The translations under genes and the position numbers were made by a program. A stretch of DNA of 64,000 bases. It comes from Chitinophagaceae bacterium. Its GTDB lineage: Bacteria > Bacteroidota > Bacteroidia > Chitinophagales > Chitinophagaceae. The first letter of the stretch is position 1; every line of letters begins with the position of its first letter. Positions 18,201 through 26,830 of the stretch are shown here, one piece after another. The notes beneath the pieces were generated by a model that saw nothing but the letters and a program-made list of their open reading frames with translations, made no database searches and had not been told where the DNA came from. The stretch spans positions 186,001-250,000 of the forward strand of contig JAHBTL010000006.1 in the NCBI GenBank assembly GCA_019638615.1, written 5' to 3'.

Positions 18201-20860
18201 GCAGCGGTAATAATATCTTCAATAATAATACAACTATTACAAATGCCGGCGCCGGTTATATATTATTAGGCAGTGGAAATGCGGATCAGTTTAACAGCGC
18301 TGCCACCTTTAACAATACCGGAAGCAGTTATATATATGTTGCCCACAACAGCAGTAATAATATTTTTGCCGGCGTAACCACCTTTAACAATACCCCTGTT
18401 GGCAATACAGCTATTTATGTAAGCGCATATAGTGCCAATACTGTTTTTAATGAAAACATAGTGGTTACTTCAACGGGTGGACAGGGCGTACTGTTCTGTA
18501 CAAGCAATACAACTGCATCTGCTACTTTAGCTGCAGGTAAAACCATCAGTATCGGTGGCGCCGGCTTTTCTTCGGGAACTTTGCTGCTCAGGCAATTTAC
18601 TCAGACAGGGTCAACACCACAAACTCTTTCTCTTACAGGATCAGGAGTATTAACATTTGGTCCCTCTTCCTCATTCGGCGGAAATGTTACTTCAACCAGC
18701 CCCGGGCTATATTTCAATGGCTGTACTTTTGCAGGCATTGTAAATGCTACAAAAACCGGAACGACCAACGATGGAAGCAGCGGTAATAATATCTTCAATA
18801 ATAACACAACTATTACAAATGCCGGCACCGGTTATATATTGTTAGGCAGTGGAAATGCCGACCAGTTTAACAGCGCTGCCACCTTTAATAATACCGGCAG
18901 CAACTATATATATGTTGCCCACAATAGCGGCGGCAACATCTTCGGGGGGGTAACAACTTTTAATAATACACCTGTTGGCAACACCGCAATTTATGTAAGT
19001 ACGTATAGCGCTAACACTGTGTTTAATGAAAATATTATTGTTGCTTCAACCAGTGGACAGGGTGTGCAGTTTTGCACGGGCAATACAAGCGCATCTGCTG
19101 CTTTGGCTGCCGGAAAAACCATCAGTACAGGCGGTGTGGGTTTTTCATCGGGTTCCTTATTATTACGGCAGTTTACACAGTTGGGCACAACTTCGCAAAA
19201 CCTTTCGCTTACAGGATCAGGCAGGCTTCTTTTCGGGCCCTCCTCTTCATTTAGCGGAGCTGTTACTGTATCAAGCCCCGGCCTGCTTTTTAACGGCTGT
19301 ACTTTTGCTGCTGCGGTGCATGCTGCCAAAACCGGCGCAACAGACGATCAAAGCACGGGCAATAATATTTTTAACAACACTGCCACCTTTATCAATAACG
19401 GTACCGGATACCTGATGATGGCATATTCGGCATCGGATGCTTATAACGGGGATGTAAGCTTTATGAAGAATAATACCGGGCCGCTTTATCCAAATTATAA
19501 TCATAATAGTACTTATGCCGGAAATGTGAGTATTTCATCGGCGACCGCCATTACTTTTGGAACAAATAACGGAACCGCTACATTCAATGGAACAGGCGCT
19601 CAAAATATATCTGTTACCAGCGGTACGCCAACCCCTGTATTTACAAGGCTTGTAATCAACAATGCCGGGCCGGGTGTTACGCTGAGCAATACATCCGTTA
19701 ATATTTCAAGAAGCCTGGTATTAACATCGGGACTGCTGAATACCAGTACCGCAAATATTTTAACAATGCTGAATAATTCTACGGTTGCCGCCGGCACAGC
19801 TTTATCAGCAAGCTATATAAATGGCCCGATGAGATATCAAAAATCAAGCTCCGGCAGCTCTGTGTTGAATTTTCCCGTAGGAGATGGCGCCGACTGCCGG
19901 CCCGTGGTATTAACGGTAAATCATACCAACGGAGCCTTATATACCTATCAAACCAGGGTATTTAATGCCAGCGCTGCCGCACTCGGTTACACACTTCCTT
20001 CAACTGTAGACAAGGTTTCCTCCGTACACTATTATACGATCGGCAGAACAGACGCTTCCGGTAACAATCAGCCAACAGCGGGGTTGAGCGGCAATCAAAC
20101 CATAGAGCTGTTTTATGGGGGTAATGATATTACTGAAGATGGCTATGTCGCCACCATTGTTAAGAATACTTACAACAATACCGGCGCATGGATAGATATT
20201 GGAGGCAGTCCCGCCAGTGTTACCGAGAATGTGGAAGGTAATATCGTTTCCACTTCTTCGCCAACCGCATTTAATTCTTTTTCAAACTTTGCGCTCGGCT
20301 TCCGGAAACTGATTGTGCTGCCGGTAAGCTTATTGGAGTTTAGCGCCCTGGCAAAGAGCGGCTATGTGGACCTGGCCTGGAGCACCGGATCGGAGATAAA
20401 GAATAGTTTCTTTACCATAGAAAAAAGCGGTGACGGTATGCATTTTGAAGTGATGCAAACTATCAACAGCGCAAGTGAGGGAAACAGTACAGCAAAATTA
20501 AATTATGCTGCAAGAGACGTGCATCCGTATAATGGGAATAATTATTACCGTTTGAAGCAAACTGATATTGACGGCAAATACAGCTATTCAAAAGTGATCG
20601 TTGTTTATTTCAGCAGTCTGCCGCAGGTAACGGTTTATCCCAATCCTGCCGCCGGTACGGTTTATATAAAAGGACTGAATATGCAGACAACGCAAATAGA
20701 ATGGTACGATACGGGCGGAAGGATTGTAGCTGCGCAAACGGTTCCCGTTCAAAATGGAATAGCACGGCTTAATACGAATCTTGCTGGTGGAATGTATATT
20801 TTAAAGTATGCTACCGGTAAAGGCGTTTGGGAAACACAGCGTATTATCATCCGGAAATAA
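15272..20860 (+). CDS. Giant repetitive secreted protein with T9SS type A sorting domain
   Basis: An 1862-residue surface or secreted protein. Residues 1-19 are a signal peptide (ending TRAQ). The next region has the YTWNGSLSASWTTAGNWSPNG start typical of Bacteroidota adhesin-like proteins. Seven full repeats and one partial one follow (about residues 136-1440). Each carries FNG..TI.K, FNN..TITN, LAAGKTI, LL.QFTQ.G..P and FGPSSSFGG elements, and the short hydrophobic strands suggest a right-handed beta-helix. After a linker, a C-terminal region contains the T9SS sorting signature (VYPNPAAGTVYIKG...GMYILKYATG...QRIIIRK), so it is probably exported by the type IX system and surface-attached. 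No enzymatic residues are evident; an adhesin or matrix role is likely. It is convergent with gluQ, 10 bases away. Confidence 0.9.
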   Translation: MKVFFLSIVLLLLLQTTRAQVSYTWNGSLSASWTTAGNWSPNGVPGALDDVRIVTAANNCMLTAGTTINNITLASGTLDLNGGTLTVNGATAVFTSGTVQNGNLIVSAANTTTFGTGAVTMNCTINIHTATISIRNTTFQGTVDITKTGSTGDSNNGNNIFNGTVTITNTGSGNCVLGNSGADRFYSNATFNNTGSGNLYIAHNSSNNLFAGVTTFNNAPTANTRTYVSWYSTGTVFNSDIIVSSTSGEGVQFCGGNATASATLAAGHTIAIGAGGFSAGTLLLRQFTQSGSAPLNLSLTGQAEARFGPSGNFGGPVTVSSPNIYASASVFSSEVVFTKTDGTSNNPSSGGNTFNADLTVNYISSNGTGYWSFANGAADIYNGDVYSNNNSLDRIIFGHSSANNQFNGDFIVTQTGSSRGTALSWNSSSTAIMAAGKTILIGGGGFNTGYLYIQGLTQNGNAPVNITTTGSSAVYLGAGSAYGPSVIGGSLTVSAPDIYVRGTTFNSDAVITKTGGVNNHNDGRQNIFNGNLSIDQQSSTGYFMLGYNADDQFNGNITVSSTGTGGINLGWTGGTGNPTLAAGKIISIGSGGYSAGYLQLGGFIQQGTDPINLNLTGTASFYAVNPGSIPCSFQGPLTVTAPDIYIRGAVFSSAVTLTKTGGVNNHNEGRLNIFNGTLSINQQSSTGYFMLGYNSNDQFNDDIIITSTGSGGINLGYSSGTGAPTLAAGKTIVTGGAGFSDGFLNLYAFTQAGTAPMNLAFTGTNTTIRFARNSVIGGNLVVSSPDIYFDGCTFNGTVDAIKTGSRSNTNRGGNVFSQRCTITSNGSNYWVLGNNDPDIWNDDVTFTNNGSERILPAWASAGNLFNGDIYLNTSGSATGIHFCGGNSSATATLAAGKTIQAGLTGLTAGYIILKQFTQLGNAPVNLNLSAAATYLQFGPSSSFGGNVTSVSPGLYFNGCTFSGTVTATKTGTTSDASSGNNIFNNNTTITNAGAGYILLGSGNADQFNSAATFNNTGSSYIYVAHNSSNNIFAGVTTFNNTPVGNTAIYVSAYSANTVFNENIVVTSTGGQGVLFCTSNTTASATLAAGKTISIGGAGFSSGTLLLRQFTQTGSTPQTLSLTGSGVLTFGPSSSFGGNVTSTSPGLYFNGCTFAGIVNATKTGTTNDGSSGNNIFNNNTTITNAGTGYILLGSGNADQFNSAATFNNTGSNYIYVAHNSGGNIFGGVTTFNNTPVGNTAIYVSTYSANTVFNENIIVASTSGQGVQFCTGNTSASAALAAGKTISTGGVGFSSGSLLLRQFTQLGTTSQNLSLTGSGRLLFGPSSSFSGAVTVSSPGLLFNGCTFAAAVHAAKTGATDDQSTGNNIFNNTATFINNGTGYLMMAYSASDAYNGDVSFMKNNTGPLYPNYNHNSTYAGNVSISSATAITFGTNNGTATFNGTGAQNISVTSGTPTPVFTRLVINNAGPGVTLSNTSVNISRSLVLTSGLLNTSTANILTMLNNSTVAAGTALSASYINGPMRYQKSSSGSSVLNFPVGDGADCRPVVLTVNHTNGALYTYQTRVFNASAAALGYTLPSTVDKVSSVHYYTIGRTDASGNNQPTAGLSGNQTIELFYGGNDITEDGYVATIVKNTYNNTGAWIDIGGSPASVTENVEGNIVSTSSPTAFNSFSNFALGFRKLIVLPVSLLEFSALAKSGYVDLAWSTGSEIKNSFFTIEKSGDGMHFEVMQTINSASEGNSTAKLNYAARDVHPYNGNNYYRLKQTDIDGKYSYSKVIVVYFSSLPQVTVYPNPAAGTVYIKGLNMQTTQIEWYDTGGRIVAAQTVPVQNGIARLNTNLAGGMYILKYATGKGVWETQRIIIRK
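15679..19590 (+). repeat. In-frame coding repeats of the T9SS protein
   Basis: Repeat units begin near 15679, 16255, 16780, 17217, 17643, 18146, 18722 and 19299. They fall into longer units of about 576 bases (units 1, 6 and 7) and shorter ones of about 425-525 bases. Units 6 and 7 are almost identical in DNA as well as protein, which points to a recent tandem duplication; units 3 and 4 are also closely similar to each other. Confidence 0.85.
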
Positions 20861-20870
20861 AAAATGGCTT

Positions 20871-21779
20871 TTAAAAAATCTTCGTTGTACGGGGCGATAT
20901 ATACCATTCAAACAATTCTTCCCATCGCGCTACCGGCTGGTGGCAGCCCAGCGCCTGAGCGATCATGGCAAGGATGTCGGAAGGAGATTTTCCCATCTTT
21001 CTCAGTAATTGTATGGATGTGTCGCCGGCAGATTTCGATAGTTTCATACCATCGTATTGTTTGATCAGCGGGTGATGGTAGAAAACAGCATTCAAAAAGT
21101 CATTGTGAGGCAATACGCCTGCAAGATACAATTGTGCAAGCGTTGAGTCCTGCAGATCTTCTCCTCTGATCACAAGGTCTACCCCGTAATGCAGGTCATC
21201 CACTACAGATGCCAGTTGGTAGGCTGGATAGTTGTCCTTTTTCCGGACAGCGAAATAATGCATGGTTGCAGGCAGGGTGAATTTCTGATCGCCTTCGAAC
21301 AAATCACGGATCAGTATATCATCGTCACTATTTGTGTAAATGCGCCAGTTCAATCCTTTTCTGTTTAAGGGCAATGCTTTTGTCAAACAGGTACCCGGAT
21401 ATCCTTTACCCGCAGGTATATCTGATAATTTTGACCTGGAGCATTCGCAGGCAAATACAAGATCGTTTTCCTGCAGGTGGCGCAATGCCTGATCGTACAA
21501 TGCCATCCTGTGCAGCTGTGAAAATTTCTCCCGGTATTCCTCCACATTGCGTGGACCTTCATCCCAGGGTATATCCAGGAAACAGAGTGTATCAAATATG
21601 TCCTGCACATATTCCGCTCTTACTCTTTCCTGGTCAAGATCGTCTATACGTAACAAAATGCCGGCATTGAACTTTCGCGCAAGTCCTGCTGTAATAATAA
21701 ATGAAAACACATTGCCCAGGTGAAGATATCCACTGGGCGTTGGAGCGATCCTGGTTCTATGAAAAGCCGGTGCAGTCAA
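20871..21779 (-). CDS. gluQ: Glutamyl-Q tRNA(Asp) synthetase
   Basis: A 302-residue class I synthetase paralogue lacking an anticodon-binding domain, the usual size for GluQ-RS. The HIGH-type motif is YLHLGN (residues 18-23) after APTPSG, and the KMSKS-type motif is KLSKS near residue 250. A zinc-binding set CECSRSKL...GYPGTC lies in between. GluQ-RS attaches glutamate to queuosine in tRNA(Asp) rather than charging tRNA(Glu). A short discriminating glutamyl-tRNA synthetase is the alternative, but the length and zinc motif argue for GluQ-RS. It is convergent with the giant T9SS gene and its stop lies 10 bases from that gene's end. Confidence 0.85.
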   Translation of the reverse strand: MTAPAFHRTRIAPTPSGYLHLGNVFSFIITAGLARKFNAGILLRIDDLDQERVRAEYVQDIFDTLCFLDIPWDEGPRNVEEYREKFSQLHRMALYDQALRHLQENDLVFACECSRSKLSDIPAGKGYPGTCLTKALPLNRKGLNWRIYTNSDDDILIRDLFEGDQKFTLPATMHYFAVRKKDNYPAYQLASVVDDLHYGVDLVIRGEDLQDSTLAQLYLAGVLPHNDFLNAVFYHHPLIKQYDGMKLSKSAGDTSIQLLRKMGKSPSDILAMIAQALGCHQPVARWEELFEWYISPRTTKIF

Positions 21780-21971
21780 TGAAGAGACAATTAGTATATT
21801 AAATAAATATACTGTTGAGCGATTGAAGGTAAAAGATGTTTATTGTACAGCCAAGAACTTATACTGCAATGTCCGGGCAACAGTCATACATCTATCCAGA
21901 ATTGTAATGCCCTGCACTATAACATTTTGTTGACAAAAAAGGTTATAACTTAATAAAACCAATAAGCCCAC

Positions 21972-22409
21972 ATGATCTTCAGCAGAACAAAATTCTTTAT
22001 ACTGCTTACCTTACTGGTATTGTCGCCGGTAATAGGAGTTAAATTATGGTGGCTGGTTTCCGCCAGGAAAGCAAATGCAAAAATGGCTTTTGCGGGAAAA
22101 GAGATCAGTGGGCAACTGGTACGGAATTATTCTGTCATGATGTTTTCTGTTACCGGAACGGATACCATATTCTTTAATACCGGCGACCAGGAATTGTACC
22201 AGCCCGGGCAGGTATTGCCGGTCTTATATCAGCCCGATGAGCCTTCCGATGCCAGGGTAAACAGGTTCTGGAGTATATGGCAGGAAACGGTCGTTATCGG
22301 GGGAGTGCTTGCCGTTATCATACTCATTGTCTTTCTTCATCCCGATATTATTCCTTACCGGGCGAAAGTGCGCGTAACATTTAATAAGCCGTTTATACAA
22401 TTTATTTAA
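21972..22409 (+). CDS. DUF3592-like small membrane protein
   Basis: A 145-residue protein with two predicted membrane helices (about 8-28 and 105-124) flanking an extracytoplasmic beta-rich domain. The segment GQVLPVLYQPDEPSDARVN is the hallmark of DUF3592-type proteins (a V.Y.P.nP..AR pattern). The function of this family is unknown. A short positively charged tail follows the second helix. It stands alone: gluQ diverges on the left and a repeat-containing gap lies on the right. Confidence 0.75.
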   Translation: MIFSRTKFFILLTLLVLSPVIGVKLWWLVSARKANAKMAFAGKEISGQLVRNYSVMMFSVTGTDTIFFNTGDQELYQPGQVLPVLYQPDEPSDARVNRFWSIWQETVVIGGVLAVIILIVFLHPDIIPYRAKVRVTFNKPFIQFI

Positions 22410-22435
22410 AACAATTCTGGTTGGCCTAAAAGGGA

Positions 22436-22471
22436 GTATTTACCTTCGGTGAAAAGAGTTCAAATTTTCGT
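22436..22471 (+). repeat. R3 short dispersed repeat
   Basis: ATTTACCTTCGGTGA followed by (G)AAAAG(A)GTTCAAATTTT also occurs at 44331-44365 in the same orientation and, diverged and inverted, at about 22796-22826. All copies lie between genes. Confidence 0.6.
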
Positions 22472-22752
22472 TTCAAAACAGGAATACAAATAATGTTCGC
22501 TTTCTAAGGTTTATCGTGTAGTCTAGAAACATTATTACCTAAGTAACAGGCCAGTGCCAGACACATCCTACCTTCTGCCCTGGGAAATAATATAATAAGC
22601 CTGCCTGACCGCCCCGACGAGCCGTTCGCCCGCCTGAATGACGCAGTCGGGCAGGCCTGCCTGAATTACCGAACGGCAGGCGGGGATGGGAAGAGTTAAA
22701 ATATACTATTAATGAGTGAACTGATAAAATAGTTCTCTGCGAAAAATTGAAC

Positions 22753-22796
22753 TTTTATTGCGGCATTTGCTTACCTCTGATTTTGCCGCAATAAAA
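22753..22796. other. Perfect 13-bp stem-loop upstream of the epimerase gene
   Basis: TTTTATTGCGGCA (22753-22765) is perfectly complementary to TGCCGCAATAAAA (22784-22796), with an 18-base loop. It ends 80 bases before the ATG at 22877. It could be a bidirectional terminator or a 5' leader structure. Confidence 0.55.
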
Positions 22797-22876
22797 ATAG
22801 TTCTCGCCGAAGGCAAATACGCTCGTCCTGCAATCAAAAAAATACTTATCTTAATTGTTCTATCAACTCAACGATC

Positions 22877-23803
22877 ATGCTTAACAGACGTACACTTATT
22901 AAAGTTTCCGGCGCTGCCGCCCTGGCATCGGTATTGCCTGCAGTTAGTAAAGCTGGCTATCCTGCCCAGCAGAACTCCTTCCGCTATTGTCTCAACACCA
23001 GTACCATCAGCGGGCAAAAGCCCGGGTTGGTACAGTACATCAATATTGCTTCGCAGGCTGGCTATGACGGACTGGAATTATGGATAACCGATATCAAAGA
23101 TTACCTGAAGCAGGGCCGCAGCATACAATCGCTCAAAAGCCTGCTGTTTACCAAACGGGTTGCTGTATATAATGCCATCAGCTTTACATCGTGGCTGATA
23201 AACGATCATGCAAAAAGAAAGGCGGCGCTTGGCGAGCTGGAAGAAGAAATGAAACTGCTGGCAGCTATTGGTTGTAACAGGGTAGCGGCACCCCCTGCCG
23301 GCATAGAAAAAGGTGAAATGCCCGACTGGAAAATTGCGGGTGAGCGTTACCGTGCAATACTTGAATTGGGCAGAAAGCACGGAGTAATGCCGCTGCTTGA
23401 GTTCTGGGGCGCATCGGGAACGCTGTACAATTTAAGTCAGGCTTTAGCCATTGCTGCTGCTGCCAACGATCCCGATGCCAGGATACTCCCGGATATATAC
23501 CATATGTTCCGCGGCGGATCGGGATTTGAAGGGCTGAAGCTGCTGAACGGCAGGGTTATTGACATCATTCACATGAACGATTATACCGCTTCCAAACCGG
23601 TACAGGAACAAACGGATGCTGATCGTGTATATCCTGGTGATGGTATTGCCCCTGTTAAACAGGTACTTAAAGACCTTAAAGCGATGGGTAGCATCAAATC
23701 TTTATCGCTTGAATTGTTCAACAGGAGCTACTGGCAGCAGGATCCCCTGGAGGTAGCGAAAACAGGTTTGGCAAAAATGAAAAAACTGGTAGGGGAAGTC
23801 TAA
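22877..23803 (+). CDS. Sugar phosphate isomerase/epimerase-like TIM-barrel protein (Tat-exported)
   Basis: A 308-residue protein of the xylose-isomerase-like/AP endonuclease 2 TIM-barrel superfamily. The N-terminus carries a twin-arginine-like signal (NRRTLIKVSGAAALASV, cleavage near VSKAG), so it is probably exported folded. Barrel features include YDGLELW, an NRVAAPP strand, LLEFWG, ILPDIYHMFRGG and VIDIIHMNDY, with metal-ligand Glu, Asp and His candidates at the strand ends, and SLSLELF near the C-terminus. Such periplasmic members often isomerise or epimerise oxidised sugars. The next gene, an FAD oxidoreductase, starts 10 bases after this stop, so the two are probably one pathway; the substrate is unknown. 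Confidence 0.82.
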   Translation: MLNRRTLIKVSGAAALASVLPAVSKAGYPAQQNSFRYCLNTSTISGQKPGLVQYINIASQAGYDGLELWITDIKDYLKQGRSIQSLKSLLFTKRVAVYNAISFTSWLINDHAKRKAALGELEEEMKLLAAIGCNRVAAPPAGIEKGEMPDWKIAGERYRAILELGRKHGVMPLLEFWGASGTLYNLSQALAIAAAANDPDARILPDIYHMFRGGSGFEGLKLLNGRVIDIIHMNDYTASKPVQEQTDADRVYPGDGIAPVKQVLKDLKAMGSIKSLSLELFNRSYWQQDPLEVAKTGLAKMKKLVGEV

Positions 23804-23813
23804 AATATTTTAT

Positions 23814-25820
23814 ATGAAAGTTGTTGCTATGCGCTCTGTATTTACAATGGTCTTTATTGCGTGTATGCTTACCTGTTATCATTCATTTTCTCAAACAAAT
23901 GAAAGGAGCGCGGATATATGTGTATATGGTGCTACTTCGGCGGGAGTGATAGCGGCCTATACGGCAAAGCAGGCGGGCAAATCAGTAATACTGATTGATC
24001 CCGGCAGGCACGTAGGCGGATTGACCTCCGGCGGTTTGGGGTATACTGATATCGGCAACAAGTTTGTGATATCAGGCATTGCACGCGATTTTTACCGTCG
24101 CATAGGTAAGCACTATGGTAAGCTGGAGCAATGGATATTTGAACCGCATGTGGCGGAACAAACTTTTATGCAGTACCTCGATGCGGCAGGTATAAAGGTT
24201 CTATCGGATCACTATCTTGTTCATGCGCAAAACGAAAACAGCCGTATTACCGGCATTCGTTTAAGAAATACGCAGACCAGTGAAGAATTTGTAGTTACCG
24301 CTAAAATGTTCCTTGATTGCAGCTACGAAGGCGACCTGATGGCGAAAGCAGGCGTAAGCTATATAGTAGGGCGTGAAGCAAACAGCACTTATAATGAAAC
24401 TTATAACGGGGTGCAATTGCGGGAAAAACACCAGTTTCCTGATGGCGTTGACCCTTATCGTATCCCGGGAAAGCCCGAAAGTGGATTACTGTGGGGAATC
24501 AGCAACGGAACATTAGCCGAACAGGGTGCGGGAGACCGGAAAGTACAGGCATACAATTTCAGGATATGCCTGAGCGATGATCCTTCCAACAGCATCCCCA
24601 TTACACAGCCCGGTAATTACGATGCTGCAAAATATGAGCTGTTGCTACGGGTAATTGAGAAAAATACAAGCCTGCCGCTGGGTACTTATCTCAAAATAGA
24701 TCACATGCCGAATCATAAAACCGATATCAATAACAACGGCGCTTTTTCAACAGATATGATCGGCATGAACTATACATATCCCGAAGCTGATCATGCTACG
24801 CGGCAATGTATTACAAAAGCGCATGAAGAATATGTGAAAGGCCTTCTTTATTTTATAGGAAATGATCCACGCGTTCCGGAACACCTGCGGAAGGAAATGC
24901 TACGCTGGGGATACCCCAAAGATGAGTACACGGACAATGGTCACTGGTCGCCCCAGATGTACGTAAGGGAAGCAAGAAGAATGAAAGGCGCTTATGTGAT
25001 GACCCAGGCCAATTGTGAAGGAAAAGAAAAAGTTACCGATGCGGTGGGGATGGCCGCTTATACCATGGATTCCCACAACTGCCAGCGCATAGTGGTAAAC
25101 GGTATGGTTAAAAACGAAGGTGATGTGCAGATCGGAGGATTCGGGCCTTATCCTATATCGTACAGGAGTCTTATTCCCAAAGCTGAAGAATGTAAGAACC
25201 TGCTGGTGCCTGTTTGCTTATCTGCAAGTCATATTGCTTATGGATCTATAAGAATGGAGCCCGTGTTTATGGTGCTGGCGCAATCTGCCGCGCTTGCGGC
25301 GGTGGAAGCCATCAAAACAAAAAAGGCGCTACAGGAGATTAGTATTGCAAAAGTGCAGAAGCGCATGCTGGAAGATCCTTTGATGGATGGAAGTACTCCT
25401 GAAATACTGGTAGACAACGACGATGCGCAAAATATTACAATGAAAGGTGGATGGGACCGCGTTACAAAAAGAGCGTATGGCAGCTCCATGTTTGTAAGCG
25501 AAGGAAATACTGAAGCAGCGTCGGTAAGATTTTATCCTCGCCTGAATGTTTCAGGCAGGTATTATATCTATTTTTACCTGCCTCAAATTGAAAATGCATC
25601 GACGAAAATGACAATCAAGGTATTTGACGGTAAAGATGAAAGAATCATTACTGTTTCGCCAGCCGACCTGAAAGTAGAGGGGCAGACTTCCGGCGAATGG
25701 GTAGATATAGGAGTATATACGCTTTCCAGGAAAAAACCGCCTTATGTGGAAGTGAGTGGAGCAAATGCCAATGGAAGCATCGTAGCCGATGCGGTTTTAT
25801 TTATTAAAGAGAAGGGATAA
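23814..25820 (+). CDS. Secreted FAD-dependent oxidoreductase with golvesin/xanthan-lyase-type C-terminal domain
   Basis: A 668-residue protein with a signal peptide (MRSVFTMVFIACML..., ending SFSQ). The start may be the ATG at 23814 or at 23829; the first is kept. The dinucleotide-binding motif is ICVYGATSAGVIAAYTA, followed by ILIDPG...GGLTSGGLG, the pattern of the FAD_oxidored family. DCSYEGDLMAKAG is a second family hallmark. From about residue 535 a separate beta-sandwich domain begins (GGWDRV...YGSSMFVSEG...VEVSGANANGSIVADAVLF), the golvesin/xanthan-lyase-type module. This architecture is common in Bacteroidota polysaccharide clusters. Oxidation of a sugar or glycan unit is inferred. The 10-base gap to the epimerase-like gene suggests a joint role. 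Confidence 0.85.
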   Translation: MKVVAMRSVFTMVFIACMLTCYHSFSQTNERSADICVYGATSAGVIAAYTAKQAGKSVILIDPGRHVGGLTSGGLGYTDIGNKFVISGIARDFYRRIGKHYGKLEQWIFEPHVAEQTFMQYLDAAGIKVLSDHYLVHAQNENSRITGIRLRNTQTSEEFVVTAKMFLDCSYEGDLMAKAGVSYIVGREANSTYNETYNGVQLREKHQFPDGVDPYRIPGKPESGLLWGISNGTLAEQGAGDRKVQAYNFRICLSDDPSNSIPITQPGNYDAAKYELLLRVIEKNTSLPLGTYLKIDHMPNHKTDINNNGAFSTDMIGMNYTYPEADHATRQCITKAHEEYVKGLLYFIGNDPRVPEHLRKEMLRWGYPKDEYTDNGHWSPQMYVREARRMKGAYVMTQANCEGKEKVTDAVGMAAYTMDSHNCQRIVVNGMVKNEGDVQIGGFGPYPISYRSLIPKAEECKNLLVPVCLSASHIAYGSIRMEPVFMVLAQSAALAAVEAIKTKKALQEISIAKVQKRMLEDPLMDGSTPEILVDNDDAQNITMKGGWDRVTKRAYGSSMFVSEGNTEAASVRFYPRLNVSGRYYIYFYLPQIENASTKMTIKVFDGKDERIITVSPADLKVEGQTSGEWVDIGVYTLSRKKPPYVEVSGANANGSIVADAVLFIKEKG

Positions 25821-25832
25821 TATCTTAGTGTA

Positions 25833-26261
25833 ATGCTACAAAGAAAGAAACCGGAGGTAGATGTTGTTCTTGATATTCTTAAGGCTGTGGCTGAAGCCCG
25901 GCCCGATTCTTCATTTATAAAAAGCTTGCTGTTTCAATACCAGGAGCGTGGTGGTTTAAGTAAAAAACAACTGGAAGGGTTGTATCACAAGTCGGTAAAA
26001 GTAAACAGCATTCCTGAAAGCAAGCTCACAACACTGGAGGCCATCATTAAAAAGAAACCTACGCGTTATAAATCGCAAGCTCCTGCGCCCACTCCTTTGT
26101 ATACCAAAGACGAAGCTTCTGGAAAATTAATTGAAAGCATTCTTTCAAAATACCCGCAACACAAACGGGTTTTATTTTTAAAAGCCAGATACGACAATAA
26201 CGAAACATTATCGCCGGCGGAGATCAGCGAATTACAGAAATTCAGCAAGCTGCTTAAATGA
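25833..26261 (+). CDS. Small lysine-rich protein of unknown function
   Basis: A 142-residue soluble, helical and strongly basic protein that I do not recognise. Two helical halves are separated by a proline-rich joint (APAPTP, about residues 86-91). The N-terminal half reads like a helical-repeat fold (VDVVLDILKAVAEARPDSSFI...SLLFQYQERGGLSKKQLEGLY), and the C-terminal half repeats the theme (LIESILSKYPQHKRVLFLKARYDNNETLSPAEI). There is no signal peptide or membrane segment. It begins 12 bases after the oxidoreductase stop, so it may ride on that transcript, although its cytoplasmic nature gives no obvious link to the exported enzymes. Confidence 0.7.
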   Translation: MLQRKKPEVDVVLDILKAVAEARPDSSFIKSLLFQYQERGGLSKKQLEGLYHKSVKVNSIPESKLTTLEAIIKKKPTRYKSQAPAPTPLYTKDEASGKLIESILSKYPQHKRVLFLKARYDNNETLSPAEISELQKFSKLLK

Positions 26262-26453
26262 TATGTGTTTTTGCTAAAAATAATTAAAGTAGGCTCCTGG
26301 TATTGGTTCATCAGAAATGACAGAATCCCGCGAATGTCCCTGCGAGTTACTAATTAGGCGGCGCCTCCATCATTGCGCCGTGACAAGTTGCATTTGTTTG
26401 TCACAGCTTTCTGATTTGTAAGTATCCTAAGTCGGCTAAGTTATCAGCAAACG

Positions 26454-26680
26454 TATCAGGGCTCTGTTGCTGAATTCACAGTAGTACTAAAGCTTCATCA
26501 GAGCGTTCCGGGAAATTGCGGTAATAATTTCCCGGTGGCTTTTTGGTTACTTTTTTCCGCAAAAAAGTAACAGAAAAAAGCGGAGGGATTGTAGTTGAAA
26601 GGAAAACCGGGTTTGTGGAACAACAAATTGAAGTTCATAACCAGTTGATAAATAGCAAACTGGATGATATGTCATTGGCA
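26454..26680 (+). repeat. R2 dispersed element, full copy 2
   Basis: It has the same length (227 bases) and the same two hairpins as 11181-11407: an imperfect CCGGGAAATT...AATTTCCCGG stem, and GTTACTTTTTT-CCGC-AAAAAAGTAAC. Flanking DNA on both sides is unrelated to copy 1, which gives sharp element borders. Confidence 0.8.
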
Positions 26681-26719
26681 TACCGCGTCCACATAAGGAT
26701 TTAATTTAGATAAATCTTG

Positions 26720-26830
26720 CGCGGGAGAAGCAGTCAACGAAATAGCTTTTATATCTGCGAGGATTGCTTCGCCGCCGTGAAAGCATTTGATAATCTTAAT
26801 CTTTATTGGGCGGACTCGCAATGACGGCGA
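26720..26830. repeat. R1-like decayed element
   Basis: Fragments resembling R1 (GGAGAAGCA, GGATTGCTTCG, CTCGCAATGACGGCG) occur in the order of the full element at 29351 but with heavy divergence. Confidence 0.4.

Larger units (their letters stand above)
22410..22876. other. Intergenic region with R3 repeats and a strong stem-loop
   Basis: No gene is seen. It contains an R3 copy (22436-22471), a GC-rich patch with several CCTGCCTG-like inverted segments (about 22596-22690), the stem-loop at 22753-22796 and an inverted, diverged R3 copy (about 22796-22826). Confidence 0.65.

Noticed and set aside
15679-19590. The regular repeats could be taken for a CRISPR or other DNA array
   Set aside because: They are in-frame coding repeats of one 1862-residue protein, with units far longer than CRISPR repeats and no spacers.
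21332-21670. A 112-codon plus-strand frame inside the gluQ region
   Set aside because: It is antisense to gluQ, which has clear synthetase motifs; the frame has no features of its own.
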